DNA from: Halalkalibacter oceani
Lineage (GTDB): Bacteria; Bacillota; Bacilli; Bacillales; Bacillaceae_D
Assembly (NCBI RefSeq): GCF_023715605.1
Contig: NZ_JAMBOL010000007.1
Coordinates: forward strand, 104,437 to 168,436
DNA: 64,000 nucleotides
Reading direction: 5' to 3'
How positions within the stretch are numbered: the stretch's first letter is position 1; each line of letters starts with the position of its first letter. Shown piece after piece: positions 1 through 8,955 of the stretch. A program made the translations under genes and the position numbers. A model generated the notes under the pieces. It was given only the letters and a program-made list of their open reading frames with translations, was not told the DNA's origin and did no database searches.

Positions 1-2
1 TC

Positions 3-47
3 ATTCTATCATTGTAAAAGGAGAAAAATGGTTAAAGCTTCGTTAAA
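3..47 (-). promoter_or_regulatory. PhoP-box-like direct repeat promoter, gene off the left edge
   Basis: Read on the minus strand there are two TTTAAC direct repeats with an 11-bp period (plus-strand GTTAAA at 31-36 and 42-47). They are followed by exactly 21 nt and a TAGAAT -10 hexamer (plus-strand 3-8). The same layout and spacing precede both large SLH genes in this window. The promoter points out of the window, so a third co-regulated gene is expected just left of position 1. The TTAACN repeat resembles the Bacillus PhoP box (TT[A/T/C]A[C/T]A repeats); the identity of the regulator is inference. Confidence 0.6.
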
Positions 48-180
48 GGATCTTGTATAAGTTTGAGATGGACAAGCAAGACGGATAGATCGGCCACCTG
101 GCATTTACGACTATTGTTATTCTGGCAACCAGCTAGTTACGGTCTTTCACCACTAGGTGATGCATCGCACCAAACGCATG

Positions 181-234
181 AAAAAAAGAGCCAAAAAAGG
201 AATCCATCTTATCATACGGATTCCCTTTCCGGCT
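181..234 (-). terminator. Rho-independent terminator
   Basis: On the minus strand, AGCC and GGAATCC pair with GGATTCC and GGCT, and a run of seven T follows. It could end transcripts from the SLH/GLUG gene that stops at 593. Confidence 0.6.
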
Positions 235-422
235 CCTTGGCAGTACGGCAAACGGCCTTGCTGTTTTATTCCACGGGTGCTTCATGTCGACGTATGTTCA
301 ATAGCTTATCGGCAATTCTCTTCGTGCCACGAACGAAGCCCCCTCCTCTGCATGAACGGTGGCATGGCTGTCTCTAATGTCTGGGAGATTTATTGAGCTC
401 GTATATCTAAAAAGCGAAAAAA

Positions 423-497
423 CTTGAAACAAAAGGCTGGTTTACCTTTTGTTTCAAGCTCCGAAGCAGTGTGCGAAGCCTGCGCCAGATTTTAACC
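423..497 (+). repeat. Composite hairpin repeat, truncated copy
   Basis: First hairpin CTTGAAACAAAAG/CTTTTGTTTCAAG at 423-458. It is followed by the left half of the compound hairpin (AGCAGTG, then TGCGAAGCC, then TGCGCC and an AGATTTTAA spacer). The right half is missing. It belongs to the dispersed family described in the findings. Confidence 0.6.
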
Positions 498-592
498 ATT
501 ACCAAAACGATTCTTAGGTTAGTACGTTGCACAGAACTGAAACACTGCCATATTTCCCATCAAAACCTTAGCCGTAACCCAGTCTCCGTCAT

Positions 593-3500
593 TCATTCTA
601 CAGTTAAGTCAATCTTGATAACCTGATCACCCAAGACAGCTATGATAACCGTATCTCCTGCACTGACAGCCCTAACCTGACCATTCTCTACCGTGGCGAT
701 TCCGGAATCTCGGGAGTGCCACATCGCTAGCGACGTTACATCCTCGTCGGTGGTGCCGTCACTCCATTCGCCCGTCAACGTGATAGCGGCTGTGGTGTTG
801 TCCGTCATGTTCAGGTTGAGCGACTCGGTAGACCCAGTGATTGCCGTCAGCTCAAGCCCTTCATCTGCTCCCGGCGCTTCATACGTCCAGTACAATTGCG
901 GCAGCCCGACACCGTCGTTGATGATCCAGACCGGCTCTCCATCCAAATCGTCGTCGCCGGCGAACGGCCAATGCTCATACGTGGAACGTTGCATCAATTC
1001 CGTGTCTGTTCTCAGGTTGCCGATAGCGTTGTCGGGACCGTTGTGGTAGGAGTATACGGACACCCCGGACTCGGTGGAAACCAGACCGGCGGGCTCTAAG
1101 TCGCCATTCACGTTCCCCGTTGCATACCCGTAGGCAAAGTTTCCGCTGCTAGGGTTACCCGAAATGAGACCAGCAGGGAAATTTGTGGCGTTCACGTCGC
1201 CCGTGGCGTAGACATGGGCAACGTTCCCGGTATTCCATTCGATCAGACCGCCGGAATTAGACCCGCTGGAGATGGTGCCCGTGGCGAAAGATAGCACTAC
1301 CGTACCAGCGTTTGTGCCGATCAGGCCGCCATTGTCTCGATTTATCCCGGGCACCTCTACATCACCCGTCGCGTACGTGCGGATGACGGTCGCGGAGTCC
1401 CTGTTGTACCCGATGAGACCACCGGTATTATAACCGCCCGTCACGTTGCCGGTTGCGTTGGAATCGGCAACCGTTCCAAAGTTCTCTCCGATCAGTCCTC
1501 CCGAGCGTGAGCCATCCGTGTATCCAAACACGGTGACGTCCGAACTGGAGTCAGTGACCGTACTACCTCCGTCTAGAAATCCAAGCAGCCCCCCGACGAT
1601 GCCACGACCGGACACTTCACCGGAGACCGTCGCGTTCGTGACGCTCCCATTGCCGTCCAATTTTCCAACGAGCAAACCGACAAACATTTTCCCCTCAGAA
1701 TCATCGTCTGTCGTTGTGTCGACGTACGCGTTGTCCAGAACCACATTCTGGATATGTCCTCCTTGTACATGGCCGAACATCCCTTGGTTATCCTCAGCCC
1801 TGTTGATGGTCAGATTGGCAATCGTATGGTCGCCGCCGTCGAACGTTCCGGTAAACGGGTTCCCGTCCGTACCAATTGGCTCCCAACCCCCGTTTTCCTT
1901 ATACGACAGGCACCACTCCACATCCGCAAAATCGTCGCAACGAATTTCGCCACCGTCCGTCGCAGGCAGTTCAATATTGTCGGTTAGCACGAAGTGAGCG
2001 TCCAGTTTTTTGCGAATGCTGGTTAATTGCTCGAAATTCGCCACTTCAAACGGAGTCTCTGCCGTCCCCTCTCCCGTTTCAAACAGATTGTCTACGGTAA
2101 TCGGATCGCTGATCAACTCCACTGTGTCAGCTTGAAACCGTAGTCTCACGCCTTCCCCGATGCCTCTAAGAATGAGATGATCGAAGCTGGCCACACCGTC
2201 TGTCGTAACAACCGTAGCCGTTCCGCCAACGAGTTCACTCGGGCCGGTGCCCGCATCGGACACCTCCACCGTCACGGATACCGACTCCGGTATCCGATTG
2301 CCAAATGTATCGGTGACGCTCACCGATACGGCAAAAGCCGTTTCTTCCACTACACTCGCCACAGGGGCGTTGAAATGGAGTTCCGCCAACGTGCCGTATT
2401 GGGGTTCCACCGTCATCGTATCGGAGATGATCGCCGCACCGCCGTCGATACGAACCTCGATAGGTTGCAAGGCGGCATGGTGCAAAATTAACTCGCCACT
2501 TGCCTTCCCGTCCGTGAAGCGCAATATGGCGTCCGTCGCCGCGCCTTCCAGCTTCTCGCCGGCGAAGAAACCCGCAGTTCCATCGGGAGCGAAGCTGTAT
2601 CCGCTCAAGGTTACGGTATAATCGCCATTAAAATCCCTATCCCGTTCGTCATCGGACCGATAGACCTCGACAGTTACATCGACAGGGGTCCCCGCTGAAG
2701 CGGTAGGATCAGAAACCGCTACTTTCATATAGTTTGCGTCTTTCCCATCGGATATTGGAGGCCCACCGGAGCCACCACCAGATCCACCACTGCCCCTGTC
2801 GGTTCCTCCGCCCTGGTTTCCGCTTCCGGGTTCGATCATTTCAATCCGTCCTTCATTGATCAAGTCGATGATGCGGGCATCGTCTAGCAGGTACAATGTC
2901 GAATCCGTCACTTCTTCCGTCACATAAAGCAGGTCGATGACCGCACGGACGATGCTCATCTCCATTTCGCTGCCATTCAGCATGACGTTTTGAAAACCTT
3001 CCCCGTCGGCATTGTCCGTTACCTCCATCTGGACATCCGAAAAGACGATCGTTTCTGTGACGGACGTATTTCCAGAAGCGACAATACGTACCGCGCCGTT
3101 TTCTTTGTCGATAACGAGCCGGAGGACGACACTGTCGTTCAGATGAATACTTTCACTTCCTCCGCCGTGCACCTCCATCGTGCTGCGCACCTCTACTCTG
3201 TGTAGATTAACATCTCCTTCGCCGACTTCTTTCGCAATGACCAGGTCGCCCTCAATAATGACATTTTGCAATGTTACATTTGATGCGGTCACGGTCACAT
3301 CGCCGGCAATCCAGTGTAAACTGCCGTCTTCCGGACCAAGTGTGTCGCCTTCCTCGTCAATGATCACATGCTCTGCTTCCTTTTCCGGATCAGAGTCCTC
3401 CCTCACTTCAAGCGCCTGATCTAGCAGTACAATCGCTTCTGCCCGGGTCAGCGAACGTTCCGGTTGAAACTGTCCGTCTGGATAGCCGCTCATAATACTG

Positions 3501-4018
3501 TTCGCCTTGACGGCGCCAATCGCACCGCGGCTCCATTCCGCGATCGCTGTTTCGTCAACGAAGGTAGCCGCCGCTGCCGGATCGGGATCAAGCGCTAAAA
3601 TATTTTTCATCATCTGCGCCGCTTCCGCCCGGCTCACTTCCCGCAACGGACGGAATGACTCATCTCGATACCCTGATATGTATCCTCCTTGAACTGCAGA
3701 TGCCACCGCGGGAGCGTACCAGTCGTTCTCATCCACGTCATGAAAGGGGATCGCCGCGCCTGCCGAAAATCCGAACGCGCGATTGACCAAAACGATAAAC
3801 TCGGCACGCGTGACCGACTGATCCGGACGAATGGATCCGTCAGGAAAACCATTCAGCATGTTCATATTCATCCATTTTTCAATCGTTTCATTTGCCCAAT
3901 GGCCGGCATAATCGCCCCCTTCCGCCGGATTGGCCTGAACCGCAGGCGCGATGTCTCCCGCTGCGAGGCACAGAGTCAAAACGAGCCAGACAACCAAACT
4001 TAGCTTTTTCAATTGCAT
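593..4018 (-). CDS. Exported SLH-domain protein with GLUG repeats and a C-terminal Big2-like domain
   Basis: A large surface protein of 1141 aa from the chosen start. Order: signal peptide (1-29, ending AVQA), three SLH repeats (about 37-80, 90-140, 153-203), a beta-helix-like region rich in T/V/D (about 218-400), a Gly/Ser linker, Ig-like regions (about 440-660), GLUG-type repeats with recurring GGLIG (about 690-960) and a Big2-like end (about 1060-1141). SLH repeats normally anchor proteins to pyruvylated secondary cell-wall polymer. No catalytic motif is visible, so an adhesive or structural role is likely. The start is the ATG at 4018, with GGGAGG 5 nt upstream; the longer frame from 4057 would begin only 12 nt after the -10 box. 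It is a tandem paralogue of the gene at 4294-7290 and has the same promoter layout. Confidence 0.85.
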   Translation of the reverse strand: MQLKKLSLVVWLVLTLCLAAGDIAPAVQANPAEGGDYAGHWANETIEKWMNMNMLNGFPDGSIRPDQSVTRAEFIVLVNRAFGFSAGAAIPFHDVDENDWYAPAVASAVQGGYISGYRDESFRPLREVSRAEAAQMMKNILALDPDPAAAATFVDETAIAEWSRGAIGAVKANSIMSGYPDGQFQPERSLTRAEAIVLLDQALEVREDSDPEKEAEHVIIDEEGDTLGPEDGSLHWIAGDVTVTASNVTLQNVIIEGDLVIAKEVGEGDVNLHRVEVRSTMEVHGGGSESIHLNDSVVLRLVIDKENGAVRIVASGNTSVTETIVFSDVQMEVTDNADGEGFQNVMLNGSEMEMSIVRAVIDLLYVTEEVTDSTLYLLDDARIIDLINEGRIEMIEPGSGNQGGGTDRGSGGSGGGSGGPPISDGKDANYMKVAVSDPTASAGTPVDVTVEVYRSDDERDRDFNGDYTVTLSGYSFAPDGTAGFFAGEKLEGAATDAILRFTDGKASGELILHHAALQPIEVRIDGGAAIISDTMTVEPQYGTLAELHFNAPVASVVEETAFAVSVSVTDTFGNRIPESVSVTVEVSDAGTGPSELVGGTATVVTTDGVASFDHLILRGIGEGVRLRFQADTVELISDPITVDNLFETGEGTAETPFEVANFEQLTSIRKKLDAHFVLTDNIELPATDGGEIRCDDFADVEWCLSYKENGGWEPIGTDGNPFTGTFDGGDHTIANLTINRAEDNQGMFGHVQGGHIQNVVLDNAYVDTTTDDDSEGKMFVGLLVGKLDGNGSVTNATVSGEVSGRGIVGGLLGFLDGGSTVTDSSSDVTVFGYTDGSRSGGLIGENFGTVADSNATGNVTGGYNTGGLIGYNRDSATVIRTYATGDVEVPGINRDNGGLIGTNAGTVVLSFATGTISSGSNSGGLIEWNTGNVAHVYATGDVNATNFPAGLISGNPSSGNFAYGYATGNVNGDLEPAGLVSTESGVSVYSYHNGPDNAIGNLRTDTELMQRSTYEHWPFAGDDDLDGEPVWIINDGVGLPQLYWTYEAPGADEGLELTAITGSTESLNLNMTDNTTAAITLTGEWSDGTTDEDVTSLAMWHSRDSGIATVENGQVRAVSAGDTVIIAVLGDQVIKIDLTVE

Positions 4019-4069
4019 AGCCACCTCCCAGATTACAAATGTTTTATTTGATAACACCTTATCTGAATA

Positions 4070-4114
4070 ATCTTATCACCGCCTACCTCCCAATTTGGTT
4101 AAAGAAAGGTTAAA
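4070..4114 (-). promoter_or_regulatory. PhoP-box-like promoter of the first SLH/GLUG gene
   Basis: Plus-strand GTTAAA at 4098-4103 and 4109-4114 (TTTAAC repeats on the minus strand, 11-bp period), then 21 nt, then TAAGAT as -10 (plus-strand 4070-4075). There is no good -35 hexamer, as expected for an activator-dependent promoter. The spacing is identical at 3-47 and 7350-7394. Confidence 0.65.
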
Positions 4115-4142
4115 AAAGATCCGAGGCTGATAGCCTCGGATC
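4112..4142 (-). terminator. Terminator between the two SLH genes
   Basis: GATCCGAGGC pairs with GCCTCGGATC across a 5-nt loop. A run of T follows on the minus strand, separating the upstream paralogue from the downstream gene. The T run overlaps the start of the TTTAAC repeat. Confidence 0.75.
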
Positions 4143-4293
4143 GGGTCAACCCTCTCGTCAAGAGTCCGAACAATATGAGTTATCGCAGCAAGTCATGATA
4201 ACATCCGTCTATCTCATAAGGAGCACAACAGGCTGCAACAAAGCTTTAAAAAACCCCTTTTTTAAGCATACTGAATACGGAACTTATTCCAAC

Positions 4294-7290
4294 TCAATCG
4301 CGCCAGATCAAGGTCGGAAATGAAACACCTTCATCAATTTCCCATACGGCATCATCGATGGTGACTTCGTCATATCCGAGAAACTTCCAATCAGTATAAG
4401 TTTTATGGTTTTTCATCGCAGCTTCTGTCTCCACTTTAGTTCCTATTCCATTCTCCGGCTCTTGATAGTAATACGAATTTATAACTGCTTCACCTCCTCC
4501 AACAAGTCCGCCAGCAAGAGATTCAGATGCTGTGACCACACCTGCTGCGTAACTCTCAACAACCCCGTTGACTTCGTCGTTATAGCCAACGAGTCCTCCA
4601 ACCACAGTTCTACCCTTTACCGATATGTTGGCAAAGCTTTGGGAAACCTCTTCGAAGTTATGCCCGATGAGACCACCGATCCTGGCATCGCCTTCCACTG
4701 TACCCGATGAGGACACATAAGAGCGGGAGACCGACCCAAGGTTGTATCCGACAAGCCCACCAACTGAATTCCAGCCCATTACGTTGACATCGGCATAGCT
4801 CTCGGAGATGTCCCCGTTACTGACCCCTACGAGCCCTCCGACGTACTGGTTGCCTTGCACTTTATCCGTAGAGACGAAATGGGAGCGGATGACCGTTCCA
4901 GAAGTACTCCCTATAAGTCCTCCAATTAACCCATTTCCTACCACAGTCCCCGATGCCGACACATTGGATACTGTGACGCCAGTGCTTATTGTCCCTGCAA
5001 GGGCACCAGCATTGTCACTTGCATCCGACCAAACCTCTGCATTCTCCAAGTGAATATTTTTGATTTCTCCATCATTCACGTATCCAAAAAGCCCCTGATG
5101 ATCCGCATTCCTTGAAATCCTTAGGTCCGATATCGTGTGTCCGTTGCCATCGAATATTCCTTGAAAAGGTTCCGTAGTTGTTCCAATCGGAACCCAGCCC
5201 CCGGCATCCTCATAAAAGCTTAGATCCTTGGACAGCTTGATGTCTGCATTCAGTTTGTAATGCGCCGTTAAATCCTTGCTCATATTGGCGAGATGTACCG
5301 GACTTTCAATTAAAAATGGCGCCTCACTTGATCCATCTCCTCCCGCAAAGACTCGAACTTCGATTGGACGACTCAAGAGCGGAGTTGTCACTTCAGTAAT
5401 ATCCGTTGTGAAACGGAGAATGGCTCCAGTTCCTTCACCTAGCAGTGCCAGGTCATCAAAGGCAGCCATGCCGTCCTCAATTGCCGCCGTCACATTCCCC
5501 TTCAAACTGAACTCTGTTGTATCGCTGTCTTGCACTTCAACCTGAACGGTTCCGGTATTTAGACTTGTTAACGGATTACCATACTCGTCCACCACTTGAA
5601 TGATCGGCTGGTCGTCGAATACGACATTCTCCGTAACTAAGGTACTCGGCTCCTGCACCAGGATCAACCGATCCACCGCAGCCGGTTCAGGGGTCATGGT
5701 GAACGTATCCACCCCGACTCCGGACACCTCCAGCTGAATCGTCTGCTCGGCGGCATGATGCAAGCTTAGATTCCCCGATGCTCTTCCATCATGAAAGACA
5801 AGGGTTGCGGTGACCGACGCCCCAGACAACGTCGTCCCTGCAAAAGTACCGACTGTCCCATCCGGCGCAGAAGTATATCCACTTACCGTAACCTCTTTTT
5901 CCCCATCAAACGCTGTATCCAAAGTACCATCCGAACGATAGACCGCAAACTCCACGGAAATGTCCTCACCTGCCACGACGGTTTCCGGATCCGTTGTCAG
6001 CTCCATATAATCAGCTTCGATAGGGGCTGGTTTCGAACCAGAACCAGAGCCTGAACCTGAGCCTGAACCGCCACGATCACGGTCATCATTGTTCCCCATA
6101 GTGATAACTTGCAACTCACCATTATTGACCAGCTCGATGATTTCCCCATTTTCCACCAAGTATAGATAGGAATCCTTGACATTTTCTGTCGCCTGCAGCT
6201 GTTCGATCACTGCCCGAACTACCCGCAGCTCGAGGTGACCTCCGTCCATTGTGACGTACTGAAAGCCATCTCCCGTCATACCTTCCGCTGCTTCCAGATT
6301 GGCCGAAGAATAGACCTCCGTTTCCGATATCGCCGTCTCTCCGATCGCCACCACACGAACCGTTCCATCCTCTTTATCAATGACAAGCAACCGTACTGTA
6401 CTGTCCTTCAGTCGGATGCTGTCGCTTCCGCCCCCGTGCAGCTGCATCGTCCCTTGCACTTTCACATTTTGCAGATCGACATCCCCTTCTCCGACCGACT
6501 TGTCAATAATCAAGTCTCCTTCTACGATCAGGTTTTGCAGTGTCGTATCCTGAGCGCTTACGATCACATCTCCGCCAATTCGCTCCGTGCCTCTTTCCGG
6601 ACCGAATGTTTCTCCGTCATCGTCCAGCTTGATATCCTGAGAAGCCTCCCATGTCGTCTTGGCCTGATCCAGCAGCACGACGGCTTCCGCTCGTGTCAAT
6701 TCACGCTCCGGCCTAAACCGTCCGTCTGGATAGCCTCCCATCAGCTGCTTCGTCGTTAATGCACCGATTGCACCTCGACTCCACTCGGCAATGTTCTTCT
6801 CATCAACGTACGTGCCGGCTTGCTCCGGTCTTGTCTCAAGCTCCAAAATCCTGTGGATCATCACTGCCGTCTCCTGGCGTGAGACCTCCTTCAACGGTCT
6901 GACAGTGTTATCTTCATATCCTTGAATATATCCGGCCGCAACCGCCCTGCCAATTTCCTCCGCATACCAATCTCCATCCTTAACATCGCTAAAGGAACCC
7001 GTCGAGCCAGTCTCAAATCCAAACACCCGATTCGTGAACACCATCCACTCCGCCCGGGTTATAGGCTGATCTGGTTTGAAAGAACCGTCCGGATAACCGT
7101 TTGCAAGCCCCTGCTCAAGCCAATGCACAATCGTTTCTTTCGCCCAATGCTGAGCATAATCGGGGCCTTCCATCGACTGGGCCTGACTTTCTTGTGTGAA
7201 ACACCCTATCACAAGGCATATAGCCATAAATAGAAATAAGATGCCTTTACCGCTGCTCCAAAGAGGGACGATTTTTTTACTTCGCTTCAA
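4294..7290 (-). CDS. Exported SLH-domain protein with GLUG repeats (paralogue)
   Basis: 998 aa. N-terminal hydrophobic segment (about 16-30) with VIGC at 27-30, which could be a lipobox; a type I cut after the AQA near 36-38 is the alternative. Three SLH repeats (about 45-215), a beta-helix-like region very similar to the neighbour, a (GS)n linker, Ig-like regions and GLUG repeats follow. It lacks the C-terminal Big2-like domain of the neighbouring paralogue. The start is TTG, with AGGAGG 8 nt upstream. The pair most likely arose by tandem duplication followed by divergence at the C-terminus. The expected location is the cell surface; the function is unknown. Confidence 0.85.
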   Translation of the reverse strand: MKRSKKIVPLWSSGKGILFLFMAICLVIGCFTQESQAQSMEGPDYAQHWAKETIVHWLEQGLANGYPDGSFKPDQPITRAEWMVFTNRVFGFETGSTGSFSDVKDGDWYAEEIGRAVAAGYIQGYEDNTVRPLKEVSRQETAVMIHRILELETRPEQAGTYVDEKNIAEWSRGAIGALTTKQLMGGYPDGRFRPERELTRAEAVVLLDQAKTTWEASQDIKLDDDGETFGPERGTERIGGDVIVSAQDTTLQNLIVEGDLIIDKSVGEGDVDLQNVKVQGTMQLHGGGSDSIRLKDSTVRLLVIDKEDGTVRVVAIGETAISETEVYSSANLEAAEGMTGDGFQYVTMDGGHLELRVVRAVIEQLQATENVKDSYLYLVENGEIIELVNNGELQVITMGNNDDRDRGGSGSGSGSGSGSKPAPIEADYMELTTDPETVVAGEDISVEFAVYRSDGTLDTAFDGEKEVTVSGYTSAPDGTVGTFAGTTLSGASVTATLVFHDGRASGNLSLHHAAEQTIQLEVSGVGVDTFTMTPEPAAVDRLILVQEPSTLVTENVVFDDQPIIQVVDEYGNPLTSLNTGTVQVEVQDSDTTEFSLKGNVTAAIEDGMAAFDDLALLGEGTGAILRFTTDITEVTTPLLSRPIEVRVFAGGDGSSEAPFLIESPVHLANMSKDLTAHYKLNADIKLSKDLSFYEDAGGWVPIGTTTEPFQGIFDGNGHTISDLRISRNADHQGLFGYVNDGEIKNIHLENAEVWSDASDNAGALAGTISTGVTVSNVSASGTVVGNGLIGGLIGSTSGTVIRSHFVSTDKVQGNQYVGGLVGVSNGDISESYADVNVMGWNSVGGLVGYNLGSVSRSYVSSSGTVEGDARIGGLIGHNFEEVSQSFANISVKGRTVVGGLVGYNDEVNGVVESYAAGVVTASESLAGGLVGGGEAVINSYYYQEPENGIGTKVETEAAMKNHKTYTDWKFLGYDEVTIDDAVWEIDEGVSFPTLIWRD

Positions 7291-7349
7291 CTTAACAACC
7301 TCCTACCTTGCTCTCATAGGCAACAAACTGACCTTCCTCATATTCCTTC

Positions 7350-7394
7350 ATTATAGCGCCCACCTTTCGGCAAAAAGGTTAAAGGATCGTTAAA
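7350..7394 (-). promoter_or_regulatory. PhoP-box-like promoter of the second SLH/GLUG gene
   Basis: TTTAAC repeats on the minus strand (plus-strand GTTAAA at 7378-7383 and 7389-7394), exactly 21 nt, then a perfect TATAAT (plus-strand ATTATA 7350-7355). The -35 position is CTTTTT, which is poor, so activation by a factor bound to the repeats is likely. Confidence 0.68.
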
Positions 7395-7515
7395 GGATAT
7401 TCGTATGGTCAAACAATAGGGGAACAACTCATGATAATGAAAGGAGCTTTTATGAAAGATGAGACATGAGAGAGGGGCAGCAATTTAAAACGGAGATAAC
7501 GAACAAGAAAATCTG

Positions 7516-7580
7516 AGTGCTGCTCACGACCTAAGCTTGCAAGGCTTACCAAATACTTATTAAGCCGTTCGTGCAGCACT
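7516..7580. repeat. Branched inverted repeat in a gene-free stretch
   Basis: Arms AGTGCTGC...GCAGCACT close a structure with an inner hairpin (GGCTTA/TTAAGCC). It lies in the roughly 250-bp gene-free stretch between the SLH promoter and the toxin-cassette terminator. It does not carry the conserved loops of the composite repeat family. No function is assigned. Confidence 0.4.
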
Positions 7581-7599
7581 AAGTTTCCTCAAAAAAAAG

Positions 7600-7632
7600 A
7601 AACCTTGAAAGGCATGTAGCCAATCAAGGTTT
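7600..7632 (-). terminator. Terminator after the first immunity gene
   Basis: AAACCTTGA/TCAAGGTTT hairpin followed on the minus strand by a T-rich run. An almost identical hairpin at 8921-8953 ends the other toxin-immunity cassette, so the terminator is part of the repeated cassette boundary. Confidence 0.75.
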
Positions 7633-7639
7633 TTAAAAA

Positions 7640-8020
7640 TCAATATTTTTTTAACTCCTCTTCTAAATCTAAGATTAATGTATCAATATCTAATACAGCA
7701 GAGTCTACATTATTCCAAAATATTGAAGGTTTGATTCCATCTACCTTCATACCAGGTAACCATTCCTGCAAAAAGTCCTCGAGTTCTATCTGTTCTGCTT
7801 TATAATTCTTCCATTCATCAACTGCACATAAATTTGCGAATTCTTTTTTCGGCCAAAAGGGCATTAGAGGATTTCCATTATCATCTTCTGAGATTGCCCA
7901 CCCTTCATCTAACAATCCCCAAACTTCCTCAAAGTCAGCTACTTTCTTTATAAAGTATTCATACCTTTTTGAAATAGGGAGTTTACTAACTACTTCAATC
8001 TCTTTGTTACTCAATAACAT
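7640..8020 (-). CDS. DUF2750-type protein, probable immunity protein
   Basis: 126 aa, acidic, with no signal peptide or membrane segment. The pattern W-x2-L-x3-GWA (about 34-42), PFWPKKEFA (about 53-61) and a central W matches the DUF2750 family as I remember it. The start ATG has AGAGGAGG just upstream and lies 8 nt after the stop of the toxin-tip gene at 8029. That position, directly 3' of a toxin domain, is where polymorphic toxin systems place the cognate immunity gene. Neutralisation of the adjacent toxin tip is inferred from position only. Confidence 0.6.
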   Translation of the reverse strand: MLLSNKEIEVVSKLPISKRYEYFIKKVADFEEVWGLLDEGWAISEDDNGNPLMPFWPKKEFANLCAVDEWKNYKAEQIELEDFLQEWLPGMKVDGIKPSIFWNNVDSAVLDIDTLILDLEEELKKY

Positions 8021-8028
8021 TACCTCCT

Positions 8029-8712
8029 CTATTTTATCCTCTTTCCATAGCCATCATGTTTATGCTGAGTTCTATGACTTCTTATGGTTTGAAGGTCACT
8101 ACATTCATATCCATAACCTTTTCTTGCTTCATAACCATGTCTATGTGCCAAATTATATCCTTGTGGAACTCTTATATTTTTTCTCTTTCCTAGTTTTATT
8201 TCATTTATATCTTGCTTTATTTCACCTCTTAAAGCAGTAGATACTTTATCATCATTTGCAATCTCTTTAAGCCTACTTTGTTTACCCGACCTACCACGAT
8301 TATCTATACCCTTAATCCCTCTCGAAACACCTTTCGCTAGCGGTCCGCCAATAATGGCTGCGCCGGCGAGGGCTCTTTCCCAGCCCTCTAGGTGACGGCC
8401 TGTGATGGCATCCTTTCCGGTTAAGGCTTCCACGCCGGCCTTGATGTTGCCGACAAATGGCAGAAAATCGAGGATAGCTGATCCTGCTTCCCGCCAAGTG
8501 GATGGACTTGAAGGAGTCTCCTGATCTGAAACGGATTCGCTTATCTGTGTCTGTAGCAACAGGTGCGAGGTGCGGTAGGTCAGCTGACCTGGTGTAAAGG
8601 AGGAAACACGTAGCTGACCTGTTCTGAACATTTGGGAGATGTCGTTTATGTAGGTTGTCAGCGTTTGAATGTCTGTCTGTAACGCAGATATAATGCCATT
8701 TCTGTTGAACAA
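8029..8712 (-). pseudogene. Headless LXG toxin: orphan C-terminal toxin cassette
   Basis: 227 codons. About residues 11-135 are nearly identical, in DNA as well as protein, to the middle (pre-toxin) part of the complete LXG toxin at 9367-10593. The N-terminal LXG secretion domain is absent. The C-terminal 90 residues differ completely and carry an H/R/Y-rich block (AHRHGYEARKGYGYECSD, then RTQHKHDGYG) that resembles a polymorphic-toxin nuclease tip, possibly toxin type 8 (from memory). The only start is a TTG without a ribosome binding site, so the cassette is probably silent. It may serve as a donor that can replace the tip of the complete toxin by recombination through the shared stretch. 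Confidence 0.65.
8310..8685 (-). repeat. Near-identical direct repeat, copy 1 (pre-toxin segment)
   Basis: About 370 bp that recur almost base for base at 9695-10070. It encodes the conserved pre-toxin region of the LXG proteins. Similarity begins and ends inside the reading frames, which fits a recombinational exchange between toxin tips. Confidence 0.8.
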
Positions 8713-8920
8713 GAACGTAGGTCATTTCTGACATCATCCGTTTTAAGATTCACATTCACATAATATTTATTTATTGAAACAACAGTGCAAGGAACAATGT
8801 GATCAGATACTCATTATTTTGCTCCTCTATATTGAAACTAGCAACGCGCTCAAGTAGTCGTGTTGTTATTTCCTACTCCTGCCTTGATTAGTAGTAATAT
8901 CATTACTCTGCTACAAAAAG

Positions 8921-8953
8921 AAACCTTGAAAGGCATTTAGCCAATCAAGGTTT
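8921..8953 (-). terminator. Terminator after the second immunity gene
   Basis: AAACCTTGA/TCAAGGTTT stem with a loop nearly identical to that of the hairpin at 7600-7632. It lies directly 3' of the immunity gene that stops at 8956. The T-tract is shorter than in the other copy. Confidence 0.65.
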
Positions 8954-8955
8954 AA

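Larger units (their letters stand above)
48..592. other. Gene-free stretch, about 545 bp
   Basis: No convincing gene. Short open frames here lack a ribosome binding site and run through hairpins. The stretch holds a minus-strand terminator (181-234) and a truncated composite hairpin repeat (423-497). Nothing else was recognised. Confidence 0.5.

Noticed and set aside
63..396. Overlapping short open frames near the left edge
   Set aside because: No ribosome binding site, low-complexity composition, and they run through a terminator hairpin.
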